The notes under the pieces were generated by a model. It was not told the origin of the DNA. It searched no databases and saw only the letters and a list, made by a program, of their open reading frames with translations. The position numbers and the translations under genes were made by a program. DNA of 64,000 bases, from assembly GCF_001704295.1 (NCBI RefSeq), contig NZ_CP012334.1:1252084-1316083 (forward strand), written 5' to 3'. This document shows positions 1 through 9,378 of the stretch, piece by piece. How positions within the stretch are numbered: the stretch's first letter is position 1; the number at the start of each line of letters is the position of its first letter. The DNA is from Bordetella sp. H567. Its GTDB lineage: Bacteria; Pseudomonadota; Gammaproteobacteria; Burkholderiales; Burkholderiaceae_B.

Positions 1-680
1 ATCGGCACTTCGTAGTCGGGCCGGGTCGGTATCTTGTGGCGGCGCAGGGTCCCGCCCTGGCCCGGGCCGTCGATCATCAGTACGGAGATACCCCGTTGCA
101 GCGCGCCGTGCGCCTGCATGAACCACATCTCGTCCTTGATGGAATCCAGGCCGCCCATGCAGATCATCACGGGCTGTTTTCCGTTGGCGAATGGCGCCCG
201 CACGAAATAGGCGTACAGCGGCTTGCCGTTCTCGTAGGGAATCTCCAGCACCTCTCCGGCCGGCGTCAGGTTCTGGATGAATTTGCGCGAGCATTCCTCC
301 ATGTTGGTGAAGGCGACGAGCCGGCGCGGGTCCGAATAGTCGAGCCAGAATTCGGTGTGGCGGTAGTAGTTGGCGGCACGCAGCCAGCAGTTCATCGCGG
401 TGCGGACGTGGCCCTTGCCGTATTGTTCGTCGCCGCGGGCCTGATTGAAATCGGCGATGCGTTTCCATTCCTGGTGCCAGCTTTCCCTGTCCCCGGGGAT
501 CATGCGGCTGGCCGCGAGGAAGCATTCGGACACGGCGCCTCCGCCTTCCTGGGTCTCGCCCAGCGCGCGCCGGAACTGGTAGGACATCCACGGATGATTC
601 GGCCAATGGTGCCAGCCGTAAGGCTGGTATATGCCGTGTTTCACATCCGTGACCTGATCGATCAGAAGCTCTTCTGCCAT
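1..680 (-). CDS. alpha/beta hydrolase, partial (C-terminal part beyond the left edge)
   Basis: The reading frame starts at the ATG at 680 (MAEELLIDQVTDVKHGIYQP) and stays open to base 1, so only about 226 N-terminal residues are present. The order seen is a helical cap with many Trp and Tyr residues, then a strand 'PVMICMGGLDSIKDEMW' (an oxyanion-type glycine turn) and 'ISVLMIDGPGQGGT'. This matches the FrsA/DUF1100-like branch of alpha/beta hydrolases, which includes 2,6-dihydroxypseudooxynicotine hydrolase. The nucleophile-elbow serine and the catalytic His lie outside the window, so activity and substrate cannot be judged. Codon use is GC-rich like the neighbours. The family call is reasonably firm; the substrate is unknown. 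Confidence 0.75.
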   Translation of the reverse strand, partial: MAEELLIDQVTDVKHGIYQPYGWHHWPNHPWMSYQFRRALGETQEGGGAVSECFLAASRMIPGDRESWHQEWKRIADFNQARGDEQYGKGHVRTAMNCWLRAANYYRHTEFWLDYSDPRRLVAFTNMEECSRKFIQNLTPAGEVLEIPYENGKPLYAYFVRAPFANGKQPVMICMGGLDSIKDEMWFMQAHGALQRGISVLMIDGPGQGGTLRRHKIPTRPDYEVP

Positions 681-863
681 GCGCCGACTCCGAAGCTAGG
701 ATGGATGGGCAGAAGGGGCCGGTCTCTTGCTGCATGACCGTGCGCCGTTGAACTGCCTGAATGCATCCTAGTGGCGCGTTCAAAATACGGTCAAACGGGA
801 TTCGCGGGTTTTCCCACATAGCAATAATTTTTGGGGAAAACGATAGCGGCGTGGCGCGCAGTG

Positions 864-893
864 AAAAAAGGGCGAATCTTGCGATTCGCCCTT
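864..893 (-). terminator. intrinsic terminator-like hairpin, minus strand
   Basis: An 11-base perfect stem (AAGGGCGAATC at 868-878 with its complement at 883-893) and a 4-base loop. Read on the minus strand it is followed by a run of T (864-869 are A on the plus strand). It would end transcription from the tRNA-Gly side before the hydrolase gene. Confidence 0.6.
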
Positions 894-1068
894 CGATCGG
901 TGCCTACGGATATCCCCGCAATCCAGGGCGCCGGTGCACGGCGCGCTTCAGCCGGAGACCGCGTTGCGCATGCTGCTTGATGGCACGGACGAGCTGCTGG
1001 ATATTCCGGATACCGCGCCGGATCGCCGCTGTCGCGCCGACGCCCGTCGTTGCACGGGCGCCGCAAAG

Positions 1069-1100
1069 AAAAGGGGCGAATCCTGCGATTCGCCCCTTTT
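1069..1100 (-). terminator. intrinsic terminator-like hairpin downstream of tRNA-Gly
   Basis: A 14-base perfect stem (AAAAGGGGCGAATC / GATTCGCCCCTTTT) with a 4-base loop, A-rich on one side and T-rich on the other, so it could work in both directions. It lies about 70 bases downstream of the tRNA-Gly 3' end and is its likely terminator. The GGGCGAATC arm is shared with the hairpin at 864-893. Confidence 0.65.
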
Positions 1101-1170
1101 AACCCTTTGATCAACTTCTTGCAGATTTCCCGATTCTCGTTCTTCATCGGGACACCGCGGATCGGAATTC

Positions 1171-1246
1171 TGGAGCGGGAAACGAGTCTCGAACTCGCGA
1201 CCTCAACCTTGGCAAGGTTGCGCTCTACCAACTGAGCTATTCCCGC
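1171..1246 (-). tRNA. tRNA-Gly (anticodon GCC)
   Basis: The minus strand folds as a complete cloverleaf of 76 bases. The acceptor arm GCGGGAA pairs with TTCCCGC, the D arm carries AGTTGGTAGAG, and the anticodon loop CTTGCCAAG gives GCC. The T arm is GAGTTCGAGACTC, and the CCA end is encoded at 1171-1173. The position is at the edge of the murB gene, transcribed away from it. Confidence 0.97.
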
Positions 1247-1333
1247 GTAAAAGCTGCCACTTAAAATCACTGCCGCGTAAGATCACCGCGTAAAATCAGT
1301 GAAGAACGAAACTATATCAGGTTGCCAAACGTA

Positions 1334-2410
1334 ATGTCAAACCTATCGGCGTCATCCACCGATCCCGACACACTCACGCCGATAGCGGCCGACCTTACCG
1401 CCTTGAACACCTTCGGCCTGGCTTCCACCGCCCAGGCCTACGTCCGCATCGTCTCCCCCCGGCAGCTTCCCGCCTTGTCCGCGCTCGCCAAGCGCCACGG
1501 ACGCGTGTTCGTGCTGGGCGGCGGCAGCAATGTAGTGCTGCCTTCCACGATGGATGGCCTGGTGGCGCACATGGCGATCCCCGGCATCCGCCTGCTGGAA
1601 GCACGCGAAGACGCCTGGGTCGTCGAGGCCGGCGGCGGGGAGAACTGGCATGGTTTCGTCGACCACTGCCTGCGCCAGGGCTGGGACGGCCTGGAAAATC
1701 TGGCCTTGATTCCCGGTACCGTGGGTGCTGCCCCGGTGCAGAACATCGGCGCGTACGGCGTCGAGCTGGACCAGCGCTTCCTCGGCCTGAGCGCATGGGA
1801 CATCGAGCGCGGCGAGATGATAGAGATGTCCGCGCGGGATTGCCACTTCGCCTATCGGGACAGCCGTTTCAAGCATGACGAGCCCGGACGATGGCTGATC
1901 GTGGCCGTGCGTTTCGCGCTGCCGCGGCCGTGGCGGCCGGTGCTGGACTATCCGGATCTGCAGCGTCACCCTGCGCTCGCGTCCTTGCCTCCGGCGGGGT
2001 CCATCGACACGCGCACGGCGCTTTCCGCGCGCGCCGTGTTCGATGCGGTCTGTGCCATCCGTCGCGAGAAGCTGCCCGATCCCGCCGTCATCGGCAACGC
2101 GGGTAGCTTTTTCAAGAACCCCATCGTCACCGCGGACCGCCATGCCAGCCTGCGCCAGCGCTATCCCGGGCTGGTGGCGTATCCGCAAAAGGATGGACGG
2201 TACAAGCTGGCGGCAGGGTGGCTGATCGACCAGTGCGGGTGGAAAGGGCGATCGATGGGAGCAGCCGGCGTACACGACCGGCAGGCGCTGGTGCTGGTGA
2301 ACCGCGGAGGCGCCCGGGCCGCGGACATCCTGGCCCTGGCCGGCGCCATTCGCGCCGATGTCAAGGCGCGCTACGGTGTCGATCTGGAGCCGGAGCCGGT
2401 GCGACCGTAG
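1334..2410 (+). CDS. murB: UDP-N-acetylenolpyruvoylglucosamine reductase MurB
   Basis: Second committed step of peptidoglycan precursor synthesis in the cytoplasm: NADPH-dependent reduction of UDP-GlcNAc-enolpyruvate to UDP-MurNAc, using FAD. At 358 residues it matches the type I (E. coli-like) family. Visible motifs are the FAD-binding 'VLGGGSNVV' and '[16 protein letters not shown]', the Tyr-containing 'FAYRDSRFK' insertion, and '[10 protein letters not shown]' with the catalytic serine. The C-terminal Glu region is 'LEPEP'. I chose the ATG at 1334; a TTG at 1322 in the same frame is a possible earlier start, and neither has a strong ribosome site. It runs away from tRNA-Gly and converges on dapB 39 bases downstream. 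Confidence 0.97.
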   Translation: MSNLSASSTDPDTLTPIAADLTALNTFGLASTAQAYVRIVSPRQLPALSALAKRHGRVFVLGGGSNVVLPSTMDGLVAHMAIPGIRLLEAREDAWVVEAGGGENWHGFVDHCLRQGWDGLENLALIPGTVGAAPVQNIGAYGVELDQRFLGLSAWDIERGEMIEMSARDCHFAYRDSRFKHDEPGRWLIVAVRFALPRPWRPVLDYPDLQRHPALASLPPAGSIDTRTALSARAVFDAVCAIRREKLPDPAVIGNAGSFFKNPIVTADRHASLRQRYPGLVAYPQKDGRYKLAAGWLIDQCGWKGRSMGAAGVHDRQALVLVNRGGARAADILALAGAIRADVKARYGVDLEPEPVRP

Positions 2411-2449
2411 GGCTTTCGCGCTTGCACCGCGCGTCCCCCGGCTGGCGGC

Positions 2450-3241
2450 TTACAGCCCGAGCACGGCCTGCATGTCGAACAGTCCCTGCGCCTTGTCGCG
2501 CAGGAATGCGGCCGCGCGCAGGCTGCCTTGCGCATAGGTTGCGCGGCTGCTGCTGCGATGCGTGATCTCGACGCGTTCGCCGACACCGCAGAAATACACC
2601 GTGTGATCGCCGACGATGTCCCCGCCGCGCACCACGGAAAAGCCGATGGTGCCCGGTTCGCGCACGCCGGTATCGCCATGGCGGGTCCAGGTGGCCACCT
2701 CAGGCAGATCGACGCCCCAGGCCTTCGCGACGGTTTCGCCCATCTTCAGCGCGGTGCCGGAAGGGGCGTCCACCTTTTTGTTGTGATGCGCTTCGAATAC
2801 TTCCACGTCGTAGCCGGCGTTCAGGATGCGCGCGGCCATGTCCAGGAGCTTGAGCGTGGCATTGACGCCCACGCTCATATTCGGTGCGAAGACGATGGCG
2901 ATGCGTTGGGCGGCCTGCGCGATGGCCGCGCGGCCGGCGTCGTCGAAGCCGGTGGTGCCGATGACCGCCTTGACGCCGTGCTGCACGCAGGCGTCCAGGT
3001 GGCGCAGCGTGCCTTCGGGGCGGGTGAAATCGATCAGGCAATCCGCGCCGGCCAGGGCCTGCGTATCGTCGGTAATTGCAACGCCAGTGTCACGACCGAG
3101 GAACGCGCCTGCGTCCTGCCCGATATGGTCGCCGCCGGCGCGATCGAGCGCGACGGCCAGCGTCATGTCGGGGTGGTTCAGAACCGCTTCGATGAGCATG
3201 CGGCCCATCCGGCCACTTGCGCCGGCAATGGCGATGCGCAT
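2450..3241 (-). CDS. dapB: 4-hydroxy-tetrahydrodipicolinate reductase
   Basis: Catalyses the NAD(P)H-dependent reduction in the diaminopimelate/lysine pathway, supplying meso-DAP for peptidoglycan. The 263 residues show the N-terminal Rossmann motif GASGRMG (residues 7-13), the strand 'VIGTTGFD', and the substrate-binding loop '[16 protein letters not shown]' with catalytic His/Lys, the hallmark of the family. It lies 29 bases downstream of bamE on the same strand, so the two are probably co-transcribed from the bamE/fur intergenic region. Length and motifs are normal. Confidence 0.98.
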   Translation of the reverse strand: MRIAIAGASGRMGRMLIEAVLNHPDMTLAVALDRAGGDHIGQDAGAFLGRDTGVAITDDTQALAGADCLIDFTRPEGTLRHLDACVQHGVKAVIGTTGFDDAGRAAIAQAAQRIAIVFAPNMSVGVNATLKLLDMAARILNAGYDVEVFEAHHNKKVDAPSGTALKMGETVAKAWGVDLPEVATWTRHGDTGVREPGTIGFSVVRGGDIVGDHTVYFCGVGERVEITHRSSSRATYAQGSLRAAAFLRDKAQGLFDMQAVLGL

Positions 3242-3270
3242 GGGGAATCCTTGTCGTGGGTGGTTTACGT

Positions 3271-3891
3271 TTACTGCGCCCCGCCTGGCTGGCTCGTCCG
3301 GGACGTGCCGGCGGGAGCTGCGCCGGCTGGCGAGGCCGGGGCCGGCGTATTGACCGGCGGGACGGTGACCGCGGCGCCGTTGACGGAGGTGGAGACCCCG
3401 GCGGGCAGCCCGCCGCCCGACGGACCGGCCGGCGCCGTCGTTGCCGGCCCGCTGGGGGCGGGCGCGGGAGCCTGCGGCGCCGGGGCATTGCCGGAGGGCT
3501 TGCCCTGTTCATTCGCCAACTGGAAGGGCTGGACGTCCGGCTGCTTGTCGCCTTCCCAGCGCACGACCTTGTCGTTATCGAAGTACACCGTGAACTTTCG
3601 TTCCTGGGTCGGCCCGTAGCCCGGCTTGAAGTAGTACGGGTAGTCCCAGCGGTCGGCGTGCAGCACGCTGGTCAGCGTAGGGCTGCCCAGGGCGAAGCGC
3701 ACCTGCTCGCGGGTCATGCCGGGACGCAGCAGCGATACTTGTTCGCTGGTGATCCAATTGCCTTGCTGAACCGGCGCGATATACGGAAAACCCCATTTGC
3801 CGGAGGTGCACCCCGCAAGGGCGGCGGCGATCGCCGTGATGGCGATGGCCGCTTTCAGGCGGCGGGATGTGGAACGTACGATCGTGGACAC
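3271..3891 (-). CDS. bamE: outer-membrane assembly lipoprotein BamE (SmpA) with a Pro/Ala-rich tail
   Basis: BamE is a periplasmic lipoprotein of the BAM complex that inserts beta-barrels in the outer membrane. I chose the GTG at 3891, because the start gives a proper lipoprotein signal: basic end, hydrophobic run and the lipobox 'ALAGC' with Cys28. The frame also opens upstream to 4008, but that part overlaps the promoter region. The SmpA/OmlA fold is visible in '[20 protein letters not shown]' and '[11 protein letters not shown]'. After about residue 125 there is an 80-residue tail rich in Pro, Ala, Gly and Ser, not part of the short E. coli protein (about 113 residues). It is divergent from fur, with dapB downstream. 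Confidence 0.93.
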   Translation of the reverse strand: MSTIVRSTSRRLKAAIAITAIAAALAGCTSGKWGFPYIAPVQQGNWITSEQVSLLRPGMTREQVRFALGSPTLTSVLHADRWDYPYYFKPGYGPTQERKFTVYFDNDKVVRWEGDKQPDVQPFQLANEQGKPSGNAPAPQAPAPAPSGPATTAPAGPSGGGLPAGVSTSVNGAAVTVPPVNTPAPASPAGAAPAGTSRTSQPGGAQ

Positions 3892-4069
3892 TCGGGGTTC
3901 CCCGTAATGGATACTGGCAAAACCGTTATCATAAAGGTTTATCAAGTCATTCCGCGTGGCGTAGGCGACGGGGCGCGCAAGCGCAGGGGAAAATGGGTCG
4001 GCGGCCACGCAAGCCCAGGGTCCCGGGTTCCCGCCCCCACCGACGGCGCGGAACCTCTCCTACTGGACC

Positions 4070-4489
4070 ATGACCGATCAAAGCGACCTCAAGACCATGG
4101 GTTTGAAGGCGACCTTTCCGCGCCTGAAGATCCTGGACATTTTCCGCAAAGCGGAGCAGCGCCATCTTAGCGCGGAAGACGTTTACCGCGCCCTGATCGG
4201 CGAAAACGTCGAAATCGGCCTGGCCACCGTCTACCGGGTGCTCACGCAGTTCGAGCAGGCCGGCATCCTGGCGCGCAGCCAGTTCGATAGCGGCAAGGCC
4301 GTGTTCGAGCTGAACGATGGGGATCACCACGATCACCTTATCTGCACGAACTGCGGAAAAGTCGTTGAATTCAACGACATCGATATCGAAAAGCGCCAGC
4401 ACAAGATCGCCAAGGACAACGGCTTCCTATTGGAAAGCCATGCGATGGTGCTCTACGGTACTTGCGGGGATTGCGGCACCCGGCGCTAG
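4070..4489 (+). CDS. fur: ferric uptake regulator Fur
   Basis: Fe(II)-dependent repressor of iron uptake and storage genes. The 139 residues contain the N-terminal winged helix ('[14 protein letters not shown]', recognition helix '[16 protein letters not shown]') and the metal sites: His-rich '[10 protein letters not shown]', the first C-x2-C 'CTNC' and the second C-x2-C 'CGDC' near the C-terminus. The divergent bamE/fur order and the following convergent recN are typical for this group. A short GC-rich hairpin (4480-4496) spans the stop codon. I could not identify a convincing Fur box in the intergenic region, although 'GTTATCATAAAGGTTTATC' around 3925-3945 is AT-rich and repeat-like. Confidence 0.98.
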   Translation: MTDQSDLKTMGLKATFPRLKILDIFRKAEQRHLSAEDVYRALIGENVEIGLATVYRVLTQFEQAGILARSQFDSGKAVFELNDGDHHDHLICTNCGKVVEFNDIDIEKRQHKIAKDNGFLLESHAMVLYGTCGDCGTRR

Positions 4490-4516
4490 GCGCCGGCACC
4501 CCGAAACGCGCGCTGC

Positions 4517-6163
4517 TCATGCGCCCAGCATTTCCCGGGCGTGTTCCCGCGTGGTGGCGGTGATCTTGATCCCGCCCAGCATGCGCGCGATTTCCTCGAT
4601 GCGCGCATCGGCATCCAGTTCGACGATGCGCGAATGCGTGGTGCCGGCTTTTTCAGTCTTGCTGACCTGATAGTGCGCGCCGCCGCGTGCCGCCACCTGG
4701 GGAAGGTGGGTCACGCACAGCACTTGGTGCCGCTGGCCCAGTTCGCCCAGCAGCCGGCCTACCACTTCGGCCACCGCGCCCCCCACGCCGCTATCGACTT
4801 CGTCGAAGATCAGGGTGGGTACACGCGCGGCGCGGCTGGCAATCACCGACAGGGCGAGGGAAATACGGGATAGTTCGCCGCCCGACGCGACCTTGGCCAG
4901 CGGGCGGGGCGTGGTGCCGGCATGGCCGGCCACCAGGAATTCCACCACGTCGTCCCCCTGCGCGGAGGCGGCTGACGCTTTTTCGACCGACACTTCGAAG
5001 CGTCCGCCTTGCATGGCGAGCGTCTGCATGGCGTCGGTCACCACCTTGCCGAGTTCCTTGGCGGTCTTGCGGCGTGCGGTCGACAGCTTGGCGGCGGCCT
5101 TGGCGTAGTCCGCCTGCGCGGCCTGGGCCTGCGCGCGCAGGGCATCGACGTCGGCGGCCGCGGCCATGTCCGCCAGCTGCGCCTGCAGCGATTCGCGCAG
5201 CGCGGGCAGCGCTTCGGGTTCGGTTTTGAATTTGCGCGCCAGTTCAAAGACGGCGCCCAGCCTTTCCTCGACCTGCGCCAATCGCGCGGGATCCAGTTCG
5301 ACCCGGCTGACGTAGTTGTTCAGGTCCGAGACGGCCTCTGCAATGGCGATGCGCGCGGACTCCAGTTCCTCGCACACGCCTGCCAGGCCGGGGTCGTGGC
5401 GCTTGAGCTGTTCCAGCACGTGGGCCGCGGCGACCACCCGGCTATGCGCGGATTCATCGTCGCCGTCCAACGCCTGCAGCGTGCGCGATGCCCCGTCCAG
5501 CAGGGATTGCGCATGCGCCAGGCGCGTATGTTCCACCTGGAGGGCTTCCCATTCGCCGGGACGCGGATCGAGCTTGTCCAGCTCGTCGACCTGCCATTGC
5601 AGGCGTTCGCGGTCGGCCTCCAGCGAGGCGCTGTCATGTTCGGCGCCTTCCAGCTGCCTGGCGAGCTGGCGCCAGCGCTTCCAGGCCTGGGCAATCGCCT
5701 GGCGCAAGTCGCCATGGCCGCCGTGCGCGTCCAGCAGATCGCGTTGGGCGTCCGGCCGCATCAGGCTCTGGTGCGCATGTTGCCCGTGGATGTCCACCAG
5801 GCTGTCGCCCAGCTCGCGCAGCTGCGCCACCGTCGCGGGAACGCCATTGATGAAGGCGCGGCTGCGGCCTTGCGGGTCGACCACGCGGCGCAGGACAAGT
5901 TCTTCTTCGGCCTCGATCTCGCGTTCGGCCAGCCATTCGCGCAGGTGGCCGGGCGTATCGAACACGGCGCTGATGTCCGCGCGGGCCGCGCCTTCGCGCA
6001 GGACGGATGCATCGGCGCGCTCGCCCAGGGTGAGCGCCAGCGCGTCGATCAGTATGGACTTGCCGGCGCCGGTTTCGCCGGAGAAGACGGTAAAGCCCGC
6101 ACCAAAATGGATGTCGGCTTTTTCCACGATGACGAAATCCCGGATGTGCAGCGTGCGCAGCAT
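4517..6163 (-). CDS. recN: DNA repair ATPase RecN
   Basis: SMC-like ATPase that acts at double-strand breaks in recombinational repair. The 548-residue protein has the Walker A motif GETGAGKS near residue 30, a long central coiled coil (about residues 150-380, many Ala/Glu/Arg heptads), the ABC signature 'VASGGELSRISLALSV' and the Walker B 'PTLIFDEVDSGVGG'. Length is close to E. coli RecN (553). It starts 7 bases after the nadK stop on the same strand, so the pair forms one transcript and both are likely read from the nadK/hrcA intergenic region. I saw no LexA box directly before recN. Confidence 0.98.
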   Translation of the reverse strand: MLRTLHIRDFVIVEKADIHFGAGFTVFSGETGAGKSILIDALALTLGERADASVLREGAARADISAVFDTPGHLREWLAEREIEAEEELVLRRVVDPQGRSRAFINGVPATVAQLRELGDSLVDIHGQHAHQSLMRPDAQRDLLDAHGGHGDLRQAIAQAWKRWRQLARQLEGAEHDSASLEADRERLQWQVDELDKLDPRPGEWEALQVEHTRLAHAQSLLDGASRTLQALDGDDESAHSRVVAAAHVLEQLKRHDPGLAGVCEELESARIAIAEAVSDLNNYVSRVELDPARLAQVEERLGAVFELARKFKTEPEALPALRESLQAQLADMAAAADVDALRAQAQAAQADYAKAAAKLSTARRKTAKELGKVVTDAMQTLAMQGGRFEVSVEKASAASAQGDDVVEFLVAGHAGTTPRPLAKVASGGELSRISLALSVIASRAARVPTLIFDEVDSGVGGAVAEVVGRLLGELGQRHQVLCVTHLPQVAARGGAHYQVSKTEKAGTTHSRIVELDADARIEEIARMLGGIKITATTREHAREMLGA

Positions 6164-6170
6164 GGCGGCG

Positions 6171-7070
6171 TCATTCCCCGCTATCCGTGGCCTGGGGCAT
6201 CAGGTTCCAGTGCAGTTTGCGGCGCAGGGTGGTGAAGAAGCTGTAGCCTTCGGGATGCAAGAAGCGGATGGTGTGCGGGGCACGCCGCACGACGATGCGG
6301 TCGCCGGGCTGCAGGTCCGACCAGGTCTGCATGTCGAAATGGCAGGAGGCGCCATGTTCGACGCGGCCCATGCCGGTAAGGGTCATGGTCAGCTCCCCGT
6401 TGTCGGGAATGACGATGGGGCGGTTGGAGAGCGTCTGCGGCGCGACGGGCACCAGCACCATGGCCTGCAGGCCGGGATGCAGGATGGGGCCGTTGGCCGA
6501 CAGCGCGTAGGCGGTGGAGCCGGTGGGCGTGGCCACGATCAGGCCGTCCGCCCGTTGCGTGTACATGAAGGTGCCGTCCAGTTCGACGCGGACCTCGATC
6601 ATGCCGCCGCGGCCCGCGCGGTTGAGCACCACGTCGTTCACCGCGGACGCCCGGAACATCTGCTTGTCGCCGCGCCAGATGCTGCCTTCCAGCAGCATGC
6701 GATCCTCGGCCTTGAAGTTGCCTTCCAGGACGCGCGCCAGGGCGTTCTTGGCGTCGTGCAGGGGGATATCGGTGATGAAACCCAGCCGGCCATGGTTCAC
6801 GCCGATCAGCGGCACGCCGTGGGGTGCCAGGTAGCGCGCCGCGCCCAGCATGGTACCGTCGCCCCCCATGACCACCGCCAGGTCGGCGCGCTCGCCGATT
6901 TCGTCGATGTCGGCAACGGGGAATTCCGCCAAGCCGGTGTTGTGGGACGTGTCCCGTTCGATGAGCACGCCGCGGCCTTCCTCGGTCAACATCTGTGCCA
7001 AGGCGCGTAGCGGCGCGTCCAGGCCGGTGTCCTGGTACCTGCCGATGAGGGCGACGGTCGGGAAATGCAT
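6171..7070 (-). CDS. nadK: NAD kinase
   Basis: Phosphorylates NAD to NADP with ATP or inorganic polyphosphate. I chose the ATG at 7070 (MHFPTVALIGRY), which gives 299 residues and the usual family N-terminus; the frame opens to 7112 without family resemblance. The GGDG motif is in 'VVMGGDGTMLGAARYLA' with the catalytic Asp, followed by the conserved 'NDVVLNR' and 'TPTGSTAYALSANGP'. It is divergent from hrcA across 118 bases and is followed by recN. The gene pair hrcA/nadK-recN is a standard arrangement in betaproteobacteria. Confidence 0.97.
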   Translation of the reverse strand: MHFPTVALIGRYQDTGLDAPLRALAQMLTEEGRGVLIERDTSHNTGLAEFPVADIDEIGERADLAVVMGGDGTMLGAARYLAPHGVPLIGVNHGRLGFITDIPLHDAKNALARVLEGNFKAEDRMLLEGSIWRGDKQMFRASAVNDVVLNRAGRGGMIEVRVELDGTFMYTQRADGLIVATPTGSTAYALSANGPILHPGLQAMVLVPVAPQTLSNRPIVIPDNGELTMTLTGMGRVEHGASCHFDMQTWSDLQPGDRIVVRRAPHTIRFLHPEGYSFFTTLRRKLHWNLMPQATDSGE

Positions 7071-7150
7071 GCTGGAGAGGCGCTTCCGGGTGGGGGTTGA
7101 GCTCGGATTCAACGATTATATGGGGCCATATTTGCCTTTGCGGGACAAAA

Positions 7151-7184
7151 TTGGCACCGTTGCAAAAAAGTTTCCATAAAATAG
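7151..7184 (+). promoter_or_regulatory. possible sigma-70 promoter of hrcA
   Basis: TTGGCA around 7152 and CATAAAAT around 7176 with about 18 bases between. The -10 lies only a few bases before the hrcA ATG (7189) and no ribosome site is visible, so if used it would give a leaderless or nearly leaderless message. Weak evidence. Confidence 0.3.
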
Positions 7185-7188
7185 CCAC

Positions 7189-8196
7189 ATGGACGACCGC
7201 GCACGCGCACTGCTCAAGGCGTTGATTGAACGCTATATCGCCGACGGCCAGCCGGTCGGATCGCGCACCCTTTCCAAGGTGTTCGACCTTTCGCCGGCCA
7301 CGATCCGCAACGTCATGGCGGATCTGGAGGAATCCGGCCTCATCCATAGCCCGCACACGTCGTCCGGGCGCATTCCCACGCCCCGCGGCTACCGGCTGTT
7401 CGTGGACTCCCTGCTGGCGGTGCGCAGCTATGACATCCAGCACGAGCACATCCGCGAAAGCCTGCCGGCGGCCGAGCCCGCGCGCGCGGTCAACGCCGCG
7501 GCGGCCCTGTTGTCCAACCTGACCCAGTTCGCGGGCGTCGTGCTCACGCCCAAGCGCGCCCACGTCTTTCGCCAGATCGAATTCATCCGGCTCTCCGAAA
7601 AGCGCGTGCTGCTGATCATCGTCACGCCGGACGGCGACGTGCAGAACCGCATCCTGTTCGTTCAGCGCGACTACGCCGAACACGAACTGCTGGAAGCCGC
7701 CAATTTCTTCAACGTCCATTTCGCCGGCAAGTCCTTCGATGCGGTGCGTCGCACGCTGGCCACCGAACTGGCGCAGCTGCGCGACGATATTTCGCGCCTG
7801 ATGCAGGCGGCGGTGGAAGCGGGCACCGAAGCCGTCGAGGACGGCGACGCGGTGGTGATTTCCGGCGAACGCAAGCTGCTGGACGTCACCGACATCGCCT
7901 CGGACATGGACAGGCTGCGCAAGATGTTCGCGCTTTTCGAAAAGAAGACCGACCTGCTGCAGCTGCTGGACGTCTCCAGCCGCGCGCAAGGGGTGCAGAT
8001 CTACATCGGCGGCGATTCGCAGCTGATGCCCCTGGAAGAGGTCTCCGTCATCACGGCGCCTTATGGCGTCGACGGCCAGGTGGTCGGCACGCTGGGCGTG
8101 ATCGGCCCCACCCGCATGTCCTACGAGCGCGTCATTCCCATCGTGGACATTACGGCGCGCCTGCTGTCCAACGCCCTGAGTCATAACCACAAATAA
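7189..8196 (+). CDS. hrcA: heat-inducible transcription repressor HrcA
   Basis: Represses chaperone operons by binding CIRCE elements; its folding depends on GroE, so it is titrated during heat shock. The 335 residues begin with the winged helix '[33 protein letters not shown]', followed by the family's '[18 protein letters not shown]'. The C-terminal dimer/sensor part is '[18 protein letters not shown]'. It is divergent from nadK and 45 bases before hemH. I found no CIRCE element near dnaK, grpE or hrcA itself, so its targets are probably outside the window (groES for example). Confidence 0.97.
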   Translation: MDDRARALLKALIERYIADGQPVGSRTLSKVFDLSPATIRNVMADLEESGLIHSPHTSSGRIPTPRGYRLFVDSLLAVRSYDIQHEHIRESLPAAEPARAVNAAAALLSNLTQFAGVVLTPKRAHVFRQIEFIRLSEKRVLLIIVTPDGDVQNRILFVQRDYAEHELLEAANFFNVHFAGKSFDAVRRTLATELAQLRDDISRLMQAAVEAGTEAVEDGDAVVISGERKLLDVTDIASDMDRLRKMFALFEKKTDLLQLLDVSSRAQGVQIYIGGDSQLMPLEEVSVITAPYGVDGQVVGTLGVIGPTRMSYERVIPIVDITARLLSNALSHNHK

Positions 8197-8241
8197 TCCG
8201 GCGGTCCCTGCGGGGGACGGCATGGCTGTCGAGGTATCCGC

Positions 8242-9324
8242 GTGTTCCTGCGTGCGTTCAAGTATCTGTGGCCCGAACGTTTCCTGCCCGAGCCGGAGCA
8301 GGCCGATCCATTCTCCGAACAGGCGCCTTCCGGGCCCGGCAAGACCGGTGTGCTGCTGATCAATCTGGGCACCCCGCAGGCCCCGACGGCCACGGAAATC
8401 CGCCGCTACCTGGGCGAGTTCCTGGCCGATCCGCGCGTGATCGAAATTCCGCGCTATCTGTGGTGGCCCATCCTGCATGGCCTGATCCTGACGCTGCGGC
8501 CGAAGAAGCTGGTGCCGCGCTATCGCGGCATCTGGATGGAGGAAGGCTCGCCGCTCATGGTCTACAGCCGGCGCCAGGCGCAGGGCCTGAGCCGCCTGCT
8601 GGCCCAGCGCGGCGTGCAGGCCGAGGTGGCGCTGGGCATGCGCTATGGCGCCCCCTCGGTGGCCGACGCGATCGACGACCTGCGCCGGCGCGGCTGCGAG
8701 CGCATCCTGGCCGTGCCGCTCTACCCGCAGTATGCGGCCAGCACGACCGCCACGGCCGTGGACGCGGTCACCCGCCATGCGGCCCGCCTGCGCGACCAGC
8801 CGGAACTGCGCTTCATCAAGCGCTTTCACGAAGATCCCGGCTACCTGCAGGCGGTGGTGGGACGCATCGAAGCCTATTGGCGCGAGCATGGCCGGCCGCA
8901 GACGCTGGTCATGAGCTTTCACGGCCTGCCGCGCTATTCCGTGGAGCTGGGCGATCCGTACTACCAGGACTGCCTGCGCACCGGCCGCCTGTTGCGCGAA
9001 CGCCTCGGCCTGATGCCGGAACAGGCGCTGATCACCTTCCAGAGCCGCTTCGGCACGGCCCGCTGGCTGGAGCCCTATACCGCGCCGACGCTCATGGCGC
9101 TGGCGCGGGACGGCGTGACGGAGGTCGACGTCGTCTGTCCCGGTTTCCTGGCGGATTGCCTGGAAACCCTGGAGGAAATTCAGGTGGAAGGTCGGGATGC
9201 CTTTCTGGAGACCGGAGGCAAGCGGCTGCGCTACATACCCGCCGTCAACGATGACGAGGCATGGATCGCCGCTTTGACCGACCTGGTCCAGCGCAACCTG
9301 CAGGGCTGGCCCACGGCGGCCTGA
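8242..9324 (+). CDS. hemH: ferrochelatase
   Basis: Inserts Fe(II) into protoporphyrin IX, the last step of protoheme synthesis, at the inner membrane. The chosen start is GTG at 8242 with a GAGG ribosome site about 10 bases upstream, giving 360 residues. Family motifs are 'TGVLLINLGTPQAP', the catalytic-His segment 'LVMSFHGLPRYSVELGDPYYQDC' (beginning near residue 222; split here as HGLP and GDPYY) and the C-terminal 'VVCPGFLADCLETLEEI' with the conserved Glu residues. It follows hrcA on the same strand and precedes the grpE heat-shock promoter. Confidence 0.97.
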   Translation: MFLRAFKYLWPERFLPEPEQADPFSEQAPSGPGKTGVLLINLGTPQAPTATEIRRYLGEFLADPRVIEIPRYLWWPILHGLILTLRPKKLVPRYRGIWMEEGSPLMVYSRRQAQGLSRLLAQRGVQAEVALGMRYGAPSVADAIDDLRRRGCERILAVPLYPQYAASTTATAVDAVTRHAARLRDQPELRFIKRFHEDPGYLQAVVGRIEAYWREHGRPQTLVMSFHGLPRYSVELGDPYYQDCLRTGRLLRERLGLMPEQALITFQSRFGTARWLEPYTAPTLMALARDGVTEVDVVCPGFLADCLETLEEIQVEGRDAFLETGGKRLRYIPAVNDDEAWIAALTDLVQRNLQGWPTAA

Positions 9325-9378
9325 AAGACAAATAACTTCAAATACTTGGACGAATTCCGGGTTTGTCGCTTAACCCGC

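Larger units (their letters stand above)
681..1170. other. 490-base gene-poor stretch between tRNA-Gly and the hydrolase
   Basis: No convincing gene is visible. The stretch holds two strong hairpins (864-893 and 1069-1100) that share an arm sequence, separated by about 175 bases. The spacer is open on the minus strand for about 50 codons ending at a TAG at 904-906, but has no usable start codon. On the plus strand there is a short acidic frame from the ATG at 970. Neither has a ribosome site. The spacer could be a small RNA or a degraded gene. Confidence 0.5.

Noticed and set aside
36-737. A 233-codon plus-strand frame at the left edge
   Set aside because: The minus strand carries a clear alpha/beta hydrolase N-terminus starting at 680; the plus frame is its shadow.
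864-1246. A mobile element beside tRNA-Gly
   Set aside because: No integrase, transposase or duplicated tRNA end; the hairpins are explained as terminators.
3892-4008. Upstream extension of BamE to an ATG at 4008
   Set aside because: It would place 39 non-conserved residues before an intact lipoprotein signal and use up the bamE/fur promoter gap.
6181-8922. A 913-codon open frame on the minus strand opposite nadK, hrcA and hemH
   Set aside because: It lies against three genes with full family motifs; its translation is His/Arg/Gln-rich low-complexity typical of an antisense frame in GC-rich DNA.
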